A stretch of 64,000 nucleotides of DNA from Ensifer oleiphilus (GTDB lineage Bacteria; Pseudomonadota; Alphaproteobacteria; Rhizobiales; Rhizobiaceae), in NCBI RefSeq assembly GCF_013371465.1, contig NZ_JABWDU010000002.1, forward strand, positions 661,666 to 725,665, read 5' to 3'. The notes under the pieces are model-generated. The model was not told the origin of the DNA and made no database searches. It saw only the letters and a program-made list of their open reading frames with translations. Positions 17,412 through 25,809 of this stretch are shown piece after piece. The position numbers and the translations under genes are program-made. Every line of letters begins with the position of its first letter. Position 1 is the stretch's first letter.

Positions 17412-19544
17412 TCAGAATTCTTCCCAATTCTCACCGGAGGCCGAAGTCGATGGCACGGAGCCCGGTTGGTTGCCGAATGCGCCCGCAAGCTTGCCCATGA
17501 GGGCCTTGGCGGGGGATGGAGCTGGACGAGAGGTCGATTTTGCCGAGGCAAGGTTGCGCAGGGGCACGGCCCTGTCGGTGCCCCTGGGCACCAGCCTCGC
17601 TGATACCGGCGTCGTCGATGCCGGCGACGCTGTCGTCTTCGTCTGGACAGGTGGCGGCGTTGCCGGCTTCACGCCAGGGGCCGCCTGCGATGGCGCGCTG
17701 GAGCGCATCGACGCGTTAACGGCGCGCCCCTCGTGGAACTGTCCCACGAGCTGCGTCAGCTTTTCTGCGTCCTGCGCCAGCGTGTGGCTGGAGGCGTTGG
17801 TCTGCTCGACCATCGCGGCGTTCTGCTGGGTCATCTGGTCGAGCTGGCCGACGGCCGTGCTGATTTCGTTGAGTCCGGTCGATTGCTCGCGCGCCGCCAT
17901 GACGATGGAACTCATGTGTTCGTTGATGCGTGCGACATCGACACCGATGCGACCGAGCGCCTCGCCCGTCGCCTGCACCAGCCGAACGCCGGTGCCGACC
18001 TCGTTGCCGGATCGGCTGACGAGCGTCTTGATGTCCTTGGCGGCACCGGCGGCGCGCTGCGCCAGTTCGCGCACTTCCTGCGCAACGACCGCAAAACCCT
18101 TGCCGGCTTCCCCTGCCCTTGCCGCCTCGACGCCGGCGTTCAGCGCCAGAAGGTTGGTCTGGAAGGCGATCTCGTCGATGACGTTGATGATCTTGCCGAT
18201 CTCTCTCGACGCATCCTCGATGCGGGCCATGGCATCAATGGCTTCGCCGACGATGCGGCCGGATTCCTGCGCATTGGTGCGGGTATCGTCGACCATGCGG
18301 CTTGCCTCTTCGGCGCGCTGCGTCGCCGTGCGCACGGTCACCGTGATCTCGTCGAGTGCGGCGGACGTCTGCTCCAGCGAGGCGGCCTGCTTTTCGGTGC
18401 GGCGCGCCAGGTCGTCGGCGGCGCTGCGCATCTGGCGCCCGTTCGATTCGATCGAAAGGGCGTTTTCCTTGACGTTGAAGAGCACGTCGCGCAGACGCTC
18501 GACCGTCTGGTTGAAGTTGCGGCGCAGCGTGTCGAGATTGCCGTCGAACGGCCGGTCGATGGTGACGGCGAGATCGCCGTCGGCAAGCTGCGTCAGCGCC
18601 AGGCCGAGGCTGTCGACAGCCGCCTGGATGCGGCGCACCGCTTCGTCGCGCTCGCCCTGCTGCTGCTCGCGCTCCTTCTCGATCTCGCGGCGGCTGGCCG
18701 CGGCATTTTGCTCGAGCGATTGTTTTTCGATGGCCGAGACGCGGAAAAGATCGACCGAGCGGGCCATGACGCCGATCTCGTCACCGCGATCGAGCGCCTC
18801 GACCTTGGAGCCAAGCTCGCCTTTCTGGATACGCTGCATGCTGTCGCGAAGCCCAAGGATGCCGCGGCGCAGCGTTGCGCCGTGGAACCAGAGCAGTCCA
18901 AGCAAGGTCGCCATGGCGAGCAGGCCGGCGGCAGTCTGCAGCAGAAGCGCATCGGCCGAAACGGCGCGCGCTTCATCGACCCGCGTCTGAACAAGCTGGG
19001 TCGCCGCTTCCGAGAGTTGTGCCAGCGCAGCGCCAAGCCGTTCGCCGGCCCCGTCGATCGCGTCGTCGATCTTGCCGAATTCTTCCGTCGAAGCCTTGCC
19101 TTCGACCAGCGCCTTCAGGTCGACGCCGATCGCCTGGCGAAGTTCGGCCAGATCCGCATCGAAGGTCGAGAGCGCATCGCCGCGGCCAAGCAGGGTCGCC
19201 AGCGTCCTGATATCGTCCTTGCTCGCCTCCAACAGCCCGAGCGTGGTTGCAATGCCGGCGGCACGCTCCGGATGGACGACGCCTTCGTCGCGGTCGACGA
19301 TCGTATCCATGGCATTGAGCACCAGGTTGGTGGTGGCGAGCCGCATCTCGTCGACGGTGGTCAGGCCGCGCTGCGCGGTGATCGCGCCGTTCAGCGCCTC
19401 GTTCGAGCGCATGTCTTCGTACCAGCCGACGCCGAGCACAGAGCCGAAGCCGACGAAAGCGGCACCGGCAAGCGTTGCGAGCCGCTGGCTGACGGAGAGG
19501 TTCTTCTTGAAAGGAGCAGACGTTGCGGTCATAGAGCAGTCCAT
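17412..19544 (-). CDS. methyl-accepting chemotaxis protein with C-terminal CheR-tether pentapeptide
   Basis: About 710 residues. TM1 (LATLAGAAFVGFGSVLGVGW) and TM2 (LLLQTAAGLLAMATLLGLLW, ~res 190-210) enclose a ~150-residue, mostly helical periplasmic sensor. A HAMP domain follows (DEIGVMARSVDLFRV), then the signalling domain with the hairpin tip EAARAGEAGKGFAVVAQEVR. The protein ends in a Pro/Ala/Ser-rich linker and the exact sequence NWEEF, the xWxxF-type pentapeptide that recruits CheR or CheB. The ligand is unknown. The start is uncertain: ATG at 19544 (preceded by AGG) or ATG at 19532. It is translationally coupled to cheW. Confidence 0.93.
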   Translation of the reverse strand: MDCSMTATSAPFKKNLSVSQRLATLAGAAFVGFGSVLGVGWYEDMRSNEALNGAITAQRGLTTVDEMRLATTNLVLNAMDTIVDRDEGVVHPERAAGIATTLGLLEASKDDIRTLATLLGRGDALSTFDADLAELRQAIGVDLKALVEGKASTEEFGKIDDAIDGAGERLGAALAQLSEAATQLVQTRVDEARAVSADALLLQTAAGLLAMATLLGLLWFHGATLRRGILGLRDSMQRIQKGELGSKVEALDRGDEIGVMARSVDLFRVSAIEKQSLEQNAAASRREIEKEREQQQGERDEAVRRIQAAVDSLGLALTQLADGDLAVTIDRPFDGNLDTLRRNFNQTVERLRDVLFNVKENALSIESNGRQMRSAADDLARRTEKQAASLEQTSAALDEITVTVRTATQRAEEASRMVDDTRTNAQESGRIVGEAIDAMARIEDASREIGKIINVIDEIAFQTNLLALNAGVEAARAGEAGKGFAVVAQEVRELAQRAAGAAKDIKTLVSRSGNEVGTGVRLVQATGEALGRIGVDVARINEHMSSIVMAAREQSTGLNEISTAVGQLDQMTQQNAAMVEQTNASSHTLAQDAEKLTQLVGQFHEGRAVNASMRSSAPSQAAPGVKPATPPPVQTKTTASPASTTPVSARLVPRGTDRAVPLRNLASAKSTSRPAPSPAKALMGKLAGAFGNQPGSVPSTSASGENWEEF

Positions 19545-19775
19545 GGTCACGGACCTGCCCAAAGCCAGGCGAAGTCCTCCGTTAAAATCGATGCGGAAAG
19601 CCGGGCTCGATCAAACCGGATGACGTCATGTCATGTAGAGGTGAAGCACTTCACCCGCGTTGTCGAAACACTGGCAAACAGACCTTAAGCATTCGCTAAG
19701 ACGGGCACGCAAGTCTGGGGACAAGGAGCGTTCACCACCCCTTCCCCGCACGGTTTCAGATGTTATGATGGGGCC

Positions 19776-19934
19776 ATGAACACGACACCGCACCGATCGA
19801 TCCGGCTCCCGCTGCTTGCAGCTTTGGCGATGACGCTGGCCATCGTGTCGGTTCTTGCATTCCGCGGCTGGATGGCGAACGGCGCCGACATGTTCCTGGC
19901 GCTTGCCCAGTCCGGCCTTGCCTGGTGCTTGTGA
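19776..19934 (+). CDS. 52-residue single-span membrane peptide upstream of the SCO gene
   Basis: Reads MNTTPHRSIRLPLLAALAMT and continues to GADMFLALAQSGLAWCL before TGA. A basic N-terminus precedes one hydrophobic helix (residues ~11-30) and a short C-terminal tail ending Trp-Cys-Leu. The preceding tgatgggg is a plausible ribosome-binding site. The SCO gene starts 131 bases downstream on the same strand. I recall similar short peptides ending in A-x-x-x-G-L-A/S-W-C in rhizobial genomes, but I cannot confirm this here. The function is unknown; a link to cytochrome oxidase assembly is an inference from position only. Confidence 0.55.
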   Translation: MNTTPHRSIRLPLLAALAMTLAIVSVLAFRGWMANGADMFLALAQSGLAWCL

Positions 19935-20065
19935 GCAGATGCGCTCGCTAGTTGCCGCCCCTTGCCTGCGGCAATTCTCCCATTTGCGTGGTCGCGATGG
20001 AGACGGTATCAAAAGCCGAACAACCTGATAGGGCCGGCTCAGGCCCCAACAAATCGGTAGCACGC

Positions 20066-20665
20066 ATGAAAACCATTCGCATCGCCCTTTGGGCCGCTGT
20101 CGTCGTCATGGCCGGCGTTCTCGGCTGGCTGACCTACGAGATGACCCAGTCGAAGCAGCAGGCCGCCTCCGGCCCCTTCGGCGTGCCCTTCACGCTGGTG
20201 GCGCAGGACGGCAAGGAAATCACCGAAAAGGCCTTCACCGGCAAGCCGACTGCGCTTTTCTTCGGCTTCACCCATTGCCCGGAGGTTTGCCCGACCACGT
20301 TGTTCGAGCTGAACGGCTGGCTCGAAAAGGTCGATCCGGAAGGCAACAAGCTGCAGGCCTATTTCATCACCGTCGACCCGGAGCGCGACACGCCGGACAT
20401 TCTCGGCCAGTACGTCTCCAACGTCTCCAAGCGCATCACCGGCATTTCCGGCCCGGCCGACAAGGTGCTGGATATGGTCAAGGGCTACCGCGTCTACGCC
20501 AAGAAGGTGCCGCTCGATGAGAAGCAGCCTGACGGAGACTACACCATGGACCATACGGCCTCGGTGTTCCTGCTCGACGCCGACGGCAAATTCTCCGGCA
20601 CCATCGCCTACGAGGAGAACCCCGAGACGGCGATCAAGAAGCTCGAGAACCTCGCCAAGGGGTGA
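20066..20665 (+). CDS. SCO1/SenC family copper chaperone
   Basis: 199 residues, anchored by one N-terminal helix (IRIALWAAVVVMAGVLGWL) with a thioredoxin-like domain in the periplasm. The copper site is FFGFTHCPEVCPTTLFEL (CxxxC) together with the distal His in MDHTASVFLLDADG. SCO proteins deliver copper to, or reduce, the CuA site of cytochrome c oxidase subunit II. The ATG at 20066 was chosen because it directly precedes the anchor. It is followed by a GC-rich hairpin terminator before prmA. Confidence 0.92.
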   Translation: MKTIRIALWAAVVVMAGVLGWLTYEMTQSKQQAASGPFGVPFTLVAQDGKEITEKAFTGKPTALFFGFTHCPEVCPTTLFELNGWLEKVDPEGNKLQAYFITVDPERDTPDILGQYVSNVSKRITGISGPADKVLDMVKGYRVYAKKVPLDEKQPDGDYTMDHTASVFLLDADGKFSGTIAYEENPETAIKKLENLAKG

Positions 20666-20699
20666 GGACGGCTCCAGCCTCAATCGAATGCTTTTGCAA

Positions 20700-20728
20700 G
20701 CGCCGGCATCGCCCGGCGCTTTGCGTTT
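20700..20728 (+). terminator. likely terminator after the SCO gene
   Basis: The arms gcgccgg and ccggcgc (20700-20706 and 20713-20719) form a 7-bp hairpin followed by tttgcgttt. It lies about 35 bases past the SCO stop. The T-run is interrupted, so termination may be incomplete. Confidence 0.55.
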
Positions 20729-20820
20729 GCGCGGCATTCGTGCTAGCGGCGGGAACTTGCAGCGTCGCGCGCCAGAACGGGCGCGCGAAGATTATGCAGT
20801 GTCAGCCGAAGGACAGGGCC

Positions 20821-21696
20821 TTGAGCGAGATCAGACTTTTCGTCACCACCACCGAGAGGCAGGCGGAAGCCGTGCTCGACCGCTTGAGCGAGGTTTTCGG
20901 CGAAGAGGATTTTGCCATCGGCACGACGGAAGTCGACGAAAAGCGCGACGTCTGGGAAGCCTCGATCTACATGATGAGGGCTGACGAGGAAGGCGTGAGC
21001 GAGCGCTTGACCGAGGCACTGGCCGACGGCTTTACCCATCTTGCCATCGAACGCGAAGTGCTGCCGGATATCGACTGGATTGCAAAATCGCTCGAAGGCT
21101 TGGCGCCTGTGCGTGCCGGGCGCTTCGTCGTGCACGGCTCCCACGACCGCGACAAGGTCCGCACGGGCGAAATCGCCATCGAGATCGAGGCGGGCCAGGC
21201 CTTTGGCACCGGCCACCACGGCACCACCGCCGGCTGCCTCGAAGTGCTGGCGACCGTGGCGCGCACCCGCACGGTGCGCAACGTGCTCGACCTTGGCACC
21301 GGCAGCGGCGTCTTGGCGATTGCCGCCTGGAAGCTCCTGCATGTGCCGGTGCTCGCCACCGATATCGATCCGATCGCAACCCGCGTCGCCGAGGACAACG
21401 CCCGCCGCAACGGCGTCGTCACCGGCATGACCTTTGCGACCGCTCCCGGCTTTCACTCGACAGCCTTCAGCGGCAACGGCCCCTTCGACCTGATCATCGC
21501 CAACATCCTGGCACGCCCGCTGATGAAGATGGCGCCGCAGCTGACGGCCAACCTTGCCCCCGGCGGCTCGGTGATCCTGTCGGGCATTCTCGCCGAACAG
21601 CGCTGGAAGGTGCTCGCCCACTACAACGGCCAGCACCTGCGCCACGTGCGCACCATCTGGCGCAACGGCTGGGTGACGATCCACCTGGAGAAGTAA
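20821..21696 (+). CDS. prmA: ribosomal protein L11 methyltransferase PrmA
   Basis: 291 residues from a TTG start. PrmA uses S-adenosylmethionine to trimethylate lysines and the N-terminus of ribosomal protein L11. The N-terminal substrate domain (SEIRLFVTTTERQAEAVLDR) leads through a linker with AFGTGHHGTTAGCLEVLATV to the Rossmann methyltransferase domain. That domain holds motif I VLDLGTGSGVLAIAAWKLL, acidic ATDIDPIA and the catalytic-loop text LIIANILARPL. TTG at 20821 is preceded by gaaggacagg and gives the family's usual N-terminus; an ATG at 20794 would add nine unrelated residues. Confidence 0.93.
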   Translation: MSEIRLFVTTTERQAEAVLDRLSEVFGEEDFAIGTTEVDEKRDVWEASIYMMRADEEGVSERLTEALADGFTHLAIEREVLPDIDWIAKSLEGLAPVRAGRFVVHGSHDRDKVRTGEIAIEIEAGQAFGTGHHGTTAGCLEVLATVARTRTVRNVLDLGTGSGVLAIAAWKLLHVPVLATDIDPIATRVAEDNARRNGVVTGMTFATAPGFHSTAFSGNGPFDLIIANILARPLMKMAPQLTANLAPGGSVILSGILAEQRWKVLAHYNGQHLRHVRTIWRNGWVTIHLEK

Positions 21697-21751
21697 GGCG
21701 CCGGCGCTAGACTTGCGCCGCAGACGAGAACCAATCCCGCCGGCGCGGTTG

Positions 21752-22207
21752 TTAATCCTGAACCGCGACGACATCCTGAATCAACATCGTCGGCGTATCA
21801 CGCTCGAACGACCAATCCCGCGCCAGGCACTCGAAGGTGTCGTCGCGAAGATAGAACAGGAAATGCCTGTCCGCCGGCTCTGGCATCGGTGCCGGACGCC
21901 AGTCCGATACTTGGTCGCGCAGAGGATCGTCGCCCAGCAGCTCGTAAAACTCACCCCATTTCGGGGCGACCTTGCTGTAACGACACTGGCCGCGAAACCA
22001 ACCCTCATCATTGGTCGCCCCGAGCCGCCAAGCTTGGCATCCGTTGAACGTAAGATAACCGATCTCATCCTCGCGTGCCGGATGCCCCCAAGGATCCAGC
22101 CGAAAGCAAAGCTGGATTCCACTTCCTGCCGCGCGGACCTGCACCGCGGGAACATTCGGATCAGCGTTCCAGTCGGCGTTGAGTTGTATGAAGCTCAAGC
22201 TTGGCAA
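21752..22207 (-). CDS. conserved hypothetical protein
   Basis: 151 residues, no signal peptide or membrane segment. It opens LSFIQLNADWNADPNVPAVQ and contains an aromatic-rich middle: GYLTFNGCQAWRLGATNDEG, WFRGQCRYSKVAPKWGEFYEL. It ends ARDWSFERDTPTMLIQDVVA. I recall very similar hypothetical proteins in other rhizobia, so I take it as real, but no function is assignable. The best start is a TTG at 22207 with AAGGG upstream. It is convergent with prmA. The candidate minus-strand small RNA lies about 175 bases upstream. Confidence 0.6.
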   Translation of the reverse strand: MPSLSFIQLNADWNADPNVPAVQVRAAGSGIQLCFRLDPWGHPAREDEIGYLTFNGCQAWRLGATNDEGWFRGQCRYSKVAPKWGEFYELLGDDPLRDQVSDWRPAPMPEPADRHFLFYLRDDTFECLARDWSFERDTPTMLIQDVVAVQD

Positions 22208-22380
22208 GCGAACTACCCTTACGACCGTTTCGATTCGGCCGGAATGATACCACTCGGAGTGCGAGCAGATGCATGCCTTGTCATTTGCGAAAGGTTTCGA
22301 TCATGAAGCGTAGACGGAGCAGCCCAACGAAGGGCCTTTCGGCGATGCTCCGCCTCTTCTCGCCGTGACCAACCAACCCG

Positions 22381-22573
22381 GAAAAACGAAAAGGCCGCCA
22401 CGTCCATCATGACGGGCGGCCCTTCGAAACAAAGGCGATGCCAGGGGCATCGCCTGCTGGTTCGGCTTGAGACCGAACCATGCCCGCGAGCCTGAGGAGG
22501 AGGAGCGCTCGAGCGGGCGTCTACCGTTCCGAAGTTGACCACCCTTGAGGGAGGAGGAGAACAGAATGATCAA
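22381..22573 (-). ncRNA. candidate structured small RNA with anti-Shine-Dalgarno motifs
   Basis: Read on the minus strand: a pyrimidine run CTCCTCCTCCCTC (22547-22559) comes first. Next is a stem GCCCGC..GAGC/GCTCGCGGGC (22482-22518) whose loop is CTCCTCCTCCTC. A 7-bp hairpin (22459-22479) and a perfect 9-bp hairpin GGCGATGCC/GGCATCGCC (22434-22454) follow. Last is GGCCGCC/GGCGGCC (22393-22421) followed by TTTTCGTTTTTC, a Rho-independent terminator. Exposed CCUCCUCC motifs are known from alphaproteobacterial trans-acting sRNAs. There is no protein-like frame. The 5' end and promoter are not determined. The purine-rich complement also acts as a good ribosome-binding site on the plus strand. 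Confidence 0.55.
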
Positions 22574-22640
22574 CTATTCTCGGAACTGCAGGCTTTTGAA
22601 CCACCGGATGTTCGTCCGTGTTCGTTGGGGCGGCTTATAA
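22566..22640 (+). CDS. possible 24-residue Arg-rich leader peptide
   Basis: ATG at 22566 lies six bases after a near-perfect ribosome-binding site (gggaggaggag). It opens MINYSRNCRLLNHRMFVRVR and ends WGGL-TAA. Five of 24 residues are Arg. The upstream DNA folds into four hairpins, which could be a leader structure. It precedes pepP by 211 bases on the same strand. It competes with the minus-strand small-RNA reading of the same DNA. No homologue is known to me; translation is unproven. Confidence 0.3.
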   Translation: MINYSRNCRLLNHRMFVRVRWGGL

Positions 22641-22851
22641 ACTATTATTCCGATAGAGATAGCGGCTTCTTGGCATAGGAGCCATGCACAAAGCGCATAT
22701 GTATGGTAAATGAGCAATTGCCCTTCGAAGCTGTGCACGCCATGCGGCACACTTGCCCGGCAGGAAGTCGCCTCTTTCCTCACAAGGGTCATTTCCGCTA
22801 AGATCGCCCATCTTTCCCGCGGCTCTCCGCCCAATCTACCGGAAATCCCTC

Positions 22852-24687
22852 ATGTTTCAGTCCTTTGAAGTCACCTCCACGCCGCAGTTCGGCAAGGAGC
22901 GCACCGAAGCGTTGCGCGCGTCCTTCGCGAGCCTCGGCATCGACGGCTTTCTCGTGCCGCGCGCCGACGAGTTCCAGGGCGAGTATGTGCCGGCCTCGTC
23001 GGAGCGGCTTTCCTGGCTGACCGGCTTCACCGGCTCGGCCGGTATCGCCCTCATTACGCAGAGTCAGGCCGTCGTGTTCGTCGATGGACGCTACGTCACC
23101 CAGTTGAAGGAACAGGTTGACGGCAGCGTCTTTACCGGCGGCGATCTCATCGGCGAACCGCCGCATCTCTGGCTGGAAAACAACGGCACCAAGGGCTTCA
23201 AGCTCGGGATCGACCCGTGGCTGCACACCGGCGCCGAAGTGCGCCGGCTGGAAAAGGCGCTGGCCACCCTCGGCGGTTCGCTGGTCTTCCTCGACCACAA
23301 CCCGCTCGATCGCATCTGGGCCGGACGCCCGGCTGCCCCGCTCGGCCGCGTCTCCATTCAGCCGATCGAGCAGGCCGGCGAACTGGCCAAGGACAAGATT
23401 GCCACCATCGCAGCCGGCCTTGGCAAGGCTGGTGCCAGCGCCGTCGTCTTGACCGACCCCTCCTCCGTCGCCTGGACCTTCAACATCCGCGGCACGGACG
23501 TGCCGCACACCCCGCATCCGCTCGCCCGCGCCATCATCCATGCCGATGGTCGCGCCGAGATCTTCCTCGACAAGCGCAAGACCGGCATCGAGCAGGAAGC
23601 CTATCTCACCCAGATCGCCGAGATCGCAGTTCCCTCGACCTTCGACGAACGCCTGAAGGCGCTCGGTGCTGCCGGCGCTTCCGTCATGCTCGACCCGGAT
23701 CTCGCTTCCTTTGCCATCTCCGAGCTGATCCGCGGCAACGGCGGCAAGGTGGTCGAGGCCGTCGACCCGGCGCGCCTGCCCCGCGCGCAGAAGAACAAGG
23801 CAGAGATCGAGGGCTCGACGCGCGCACATCTGCAGGACGGCGCCGCCATGGTCGAGTTCCTCGCCTGGCTCGACAAGGCCGAACCCGGCACCGTCACCGA
23901 GATCGGCGCCGCCAACCAGCTGGAAGCGGCGCGCGCCACGGTCGGCGAGCGCATGCAGAACCCGCTGAAAGACATTTCCTTCGACACCATCTCCGGCGCC
24001 GGTTCGCATGCGGCGATCATGCACTACCGCGTGACGACCGACACCGACCGCGCCATCGAAGCCGGAACCATGTTCCTGATCGATTCCGGCGCGCAGTACA
24101 TCAACGGCACCACCGACATCACCCGCACGGTAGCGGTCGGCGCGGTGCCGGAAGAGCAGAAGCGCTTCTTCACCCTGGTGCTGAAGGGCATGATCGCCAT
24201 CAGCACCGCCCGCTTCCCCAAGGGCACGCGCGGCGTCGATCTCGACCCCTTGGCCCGCATCGCGCTCTGGAAGGCGGGCGCCGACTACGCGCATGGCACC
24301 GGCCACGGCGTCGGCTCCTACCTCTCGGTGCATGAAGGTCCGCAGCGCATCGCCCGGCTTTCCACCCAGGAGCTGCTCCCCGGCATGATCCTGTCGAATG
24401 AGCCAGGTTACTATCGCCCCGGCGCCTTCGGCATTCGCATCGAAAACCTCATCGTCGTCGAGCCTGCCGAAGAGATCGCCGGCGGCGACCTCGCCATGCT
24501 CGGCTTCGACACGATCACCTATTGCCCGATCGACCGTCGCCTGGTGCTGCCGGCGCTCCTGACCGACGAGGAACTGGCCTGGTTCAACGCCTACCACGCC
24601 GAGACCCGCGAAAAGCTGATGCCGCTTTTGGTCAACGACGAGACCCGAAACTGGCTGAAGGCCGCGACCGAGGCGCTCGGCCGTTAA
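22852..24687 (+). CDS. pepP: Xaa-Pro aminopeptidase (M24B, eukaryotic-type length)
   Basis: 611 residues. It removes the N-terminal residue of peptides with proline at position two. Two creatinase-like N-terminal domains (IDGFLVPRADEFQGEYVPAS, LTGFTGSAGIALI) precede the pita-bread catalytic domain. The metal ligands are visible: D and D in LIDSGAQYINGTTDITRTV, H in GTGHGVGSYLSVHEGP, E in LSNEPGYYRPG and E in FGIRIENLIVVEP. The length matches the ~600-residue three-domain form rather than the ~440-residue E. coli PepP. The ATG at 22852 begins MFQSFEVTSTPQFG. It is monocistronic, with a strong terminator. Confidence 0.93.
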   Translation: MFQSFEVTSTPQFGKERTEALRASFASLGIDGFLVPRADEFQGEYVPASSERLSWLTGFTGSAGIALITQSQAVVFVDGRYVTQLKEQVDGSVFTGGDLIGEPPHLWLENNGTKGFKLGIDPWLHTGAEVRRLEKALATLGGSLVFLDHNPLDRIWAGRPAAPLGRVSIQPIEQAGELAKDKIATIAAGLGKAGASAVVLTDPSSVAWTFNIRGTDVPHTPHPLARAIIHADGRAEIFLDKRKTGIEQEAYLTQIAEIAVPSTFDERLKALGAAGASVMLDPDLASFAISELIRGNGGKVVEAVDPARLPRAQKNKAEIEGSTRAHLQDGAAMVEFLAWLDKAEPGTVTEIGAANQLEAARATVGERMQNPLKDISFDTISGAGSHAAIMHYRVTTDTDRAIEAGTMFLIDSGAQYINGTTDITRTVAVGAVPEEQKRFFTLVLKGMIAISTARFPKGTRGVDLDPLARIALWKAGADYAHGTGHGVGSYLSVHEGPQRIARLSTQELLPGMILSNEPGYYRPGAFGIRIENLIVVEPAEEIAGGDLAMLGFDTITYCPIDRRLVLPALLTDEELAWFNAYHAETREKLMPLLVNDETRNWLKAATEALGR

Positions 24688-24713
24688 GCCGGAACACGAT
24701 TAGCGACAAAAAG

Positions 24714-24752
24714 AAAACGCCGCGGCTCATCAGAACCGCGGCGTTTTCGTTT
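24714..24752 (+). terminator. Rho-independent terminator of pepP
   Basis: Perfect 12-bp arms aaaacgccgcgg and ccgcggcgtttt (24714-24725, 24736-24747) with a 10-base loop, followed by cgttttgg. The A-run on the other side makes it usable in both directions, so it may also end the azlCD transcript. Confidence 0.85.
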
Positions 24753-24771
24753 TGGATGCGGAATTGCCCGC

Positions 24772-25086
24772 CTACAGCACGAGATGACGCAGCAGCATCA
24801 CCACCACCCAGCCGATGACCAGCATGCGCAGGGTGGAAAGGTTGAGGCCGAGCGCGATGGCGAAGGCGACGAACATCGAGACCGCGACGTCGAAGCCGCC
24901 ATAGACGAAGGCAGGCGCCACCAGCGTCGTCAAGACTGCCGCCGGCACGGCGTTCAGCGCCGCCTCCAGCCGCGGTGGGATCTGCTTCATCTGGGTGATC
25001 AGCACATAGCCGCCGATGCGGGTGACGAAGGTGGCAACGGCAGCCGCGATGATGAGGTAGATGAGGTTGAGGTGTTGCGGATCCAT
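24772..25086 (-). CDS. azlD: branched-chain amino-acid exporter small subunit AzlD
   Basis: 104 residues with three to four hydrophobic helices: LIYLIIAAAVATFVTRIGGY, ALNAVPAAVLTTLVAPAFVY and MFVAFAIALGLNLSTLRMLV, then a hydrophobic end. Size and layout fit AzlD, the small partner of AzlC in efflux of branched-chain amino acids and analogues. It starts three bases after the azlC stop, so the two are one operon. Confidence 0.85.
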   Translation of the reverse strand: MDPQHLNLIYLIIAAAVATFVTRIGGYVLITQMKQIPPRLEAALNAVPAAVLTTLVAPAFVYGGFDVAVSMFVAFAIALGLNLSTLRMLVIGWVVVMLLRHLVL

Positions 25087-25089
25087 GGC

Positions 25090-25809
25090 TCAGGCCTCCT
25101 TCTCGATGGCGACGGGCGGTGCCGCCACGGTCCCGGTCGGCGGCAGGCAGGCGGCGAGCAGCACGCCCGCCAGCGCCCCGATGCTGACATGCCAGGGCGA
25201 GCCGACGAAATGCATGCCGGCAACGGATGCGATGGCCGAAACGGCGACGATCGGCAGGAAGCGGTCGCGCTTGCGGAACCCCATGACGAGGCCAAGGAAA
25301 TAGATCGGCAAGAGCACGTCGAGGCCGATCGCCTTGGGGTCACCGATCATCTGGCCGAAGATCGCGCCGAGCAACGTGTTGAAGATCCACGGGAAATAGA
25401 TCACCAGCCCGAAGCCGAGATACCAGGGAAAGGTCACCGGCAGCCCGCGCTCGCCGCGCTTTTCCGTTTCGGCATATTGCGGGTCGACCAGCAGGAAGAA
25501 GGCGAAAAACTTCTGGATGGGCGTGAAATGCCGGATGTATTTGGCGATCGAGGCGGAATAGAGCACGTGCCGGAAGTTGACCGCAAAGACCGAAAGCACC
25601 ACCAGCCAGGGCTGGACATGGTTGCCGAACAGCTCGATGCCGACCATCTGGCTGGCGCCGGCATAAACCGTCGCGCTCATGAACACGGTATCGGCGATGG
25701 TAAAACCGTTGTCGACCGCAAGCGCGCCAAACAGCGCACCGAACGGCGAAGCAGCCAGCATGATCGGGAAGCCGCCGCGCACGCCCTCCCAGAATTCGTC
25801 TTTTCTCAT
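25090..25809 (-). CDS. azlC: branched-chain amino-acid exporter large subunit AzlC
   Basis: 239 residues with about six helices. The N-terminal GVRGGFPIMLAASPFGALFG and LSATVYAGASQM-type segment (here MSATVYAGASQMVGIELFGN) are characteristic. SVFAVNFRHVLYSASIAKYI and FLLVDPQYAETEKRGERG are also family features. It works with AzlD to export branched-chain amino acids. The ATG overlaps the TGA of a short upstream frame (ccATGA). An AT-rich inverted repeat 170 bases upstream could be an operator. Confidence 0.88.
   Translation of the reverse strand: MRKDEFWEGVRGGFPIMLAASPFGALFGALAVDNGFTIADTVFMSATVYAGASQMVGIELFGNHVQPWLVVLSVFAVNFRHVLYSASIAKYIRHFTPIQKFFAFFLLVDPQYAETEKRGERGLPVTFPWYLGFGLVIYFPWIFNTLLGAIFGQMIGDPKAIGLDVLLPIYFLGLVMGFRKRDRFLPIVAVSAIASVAGMHFVGSPWHVSIGALAGVLLAACLPPTGTVAAPPVAIEKEA

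Noticed and set aside
22798-24597. 599-codon minus-strand frame
   Set aside because: Antisense to pepP. Long frames without stops are expected opposite high-GC genes.
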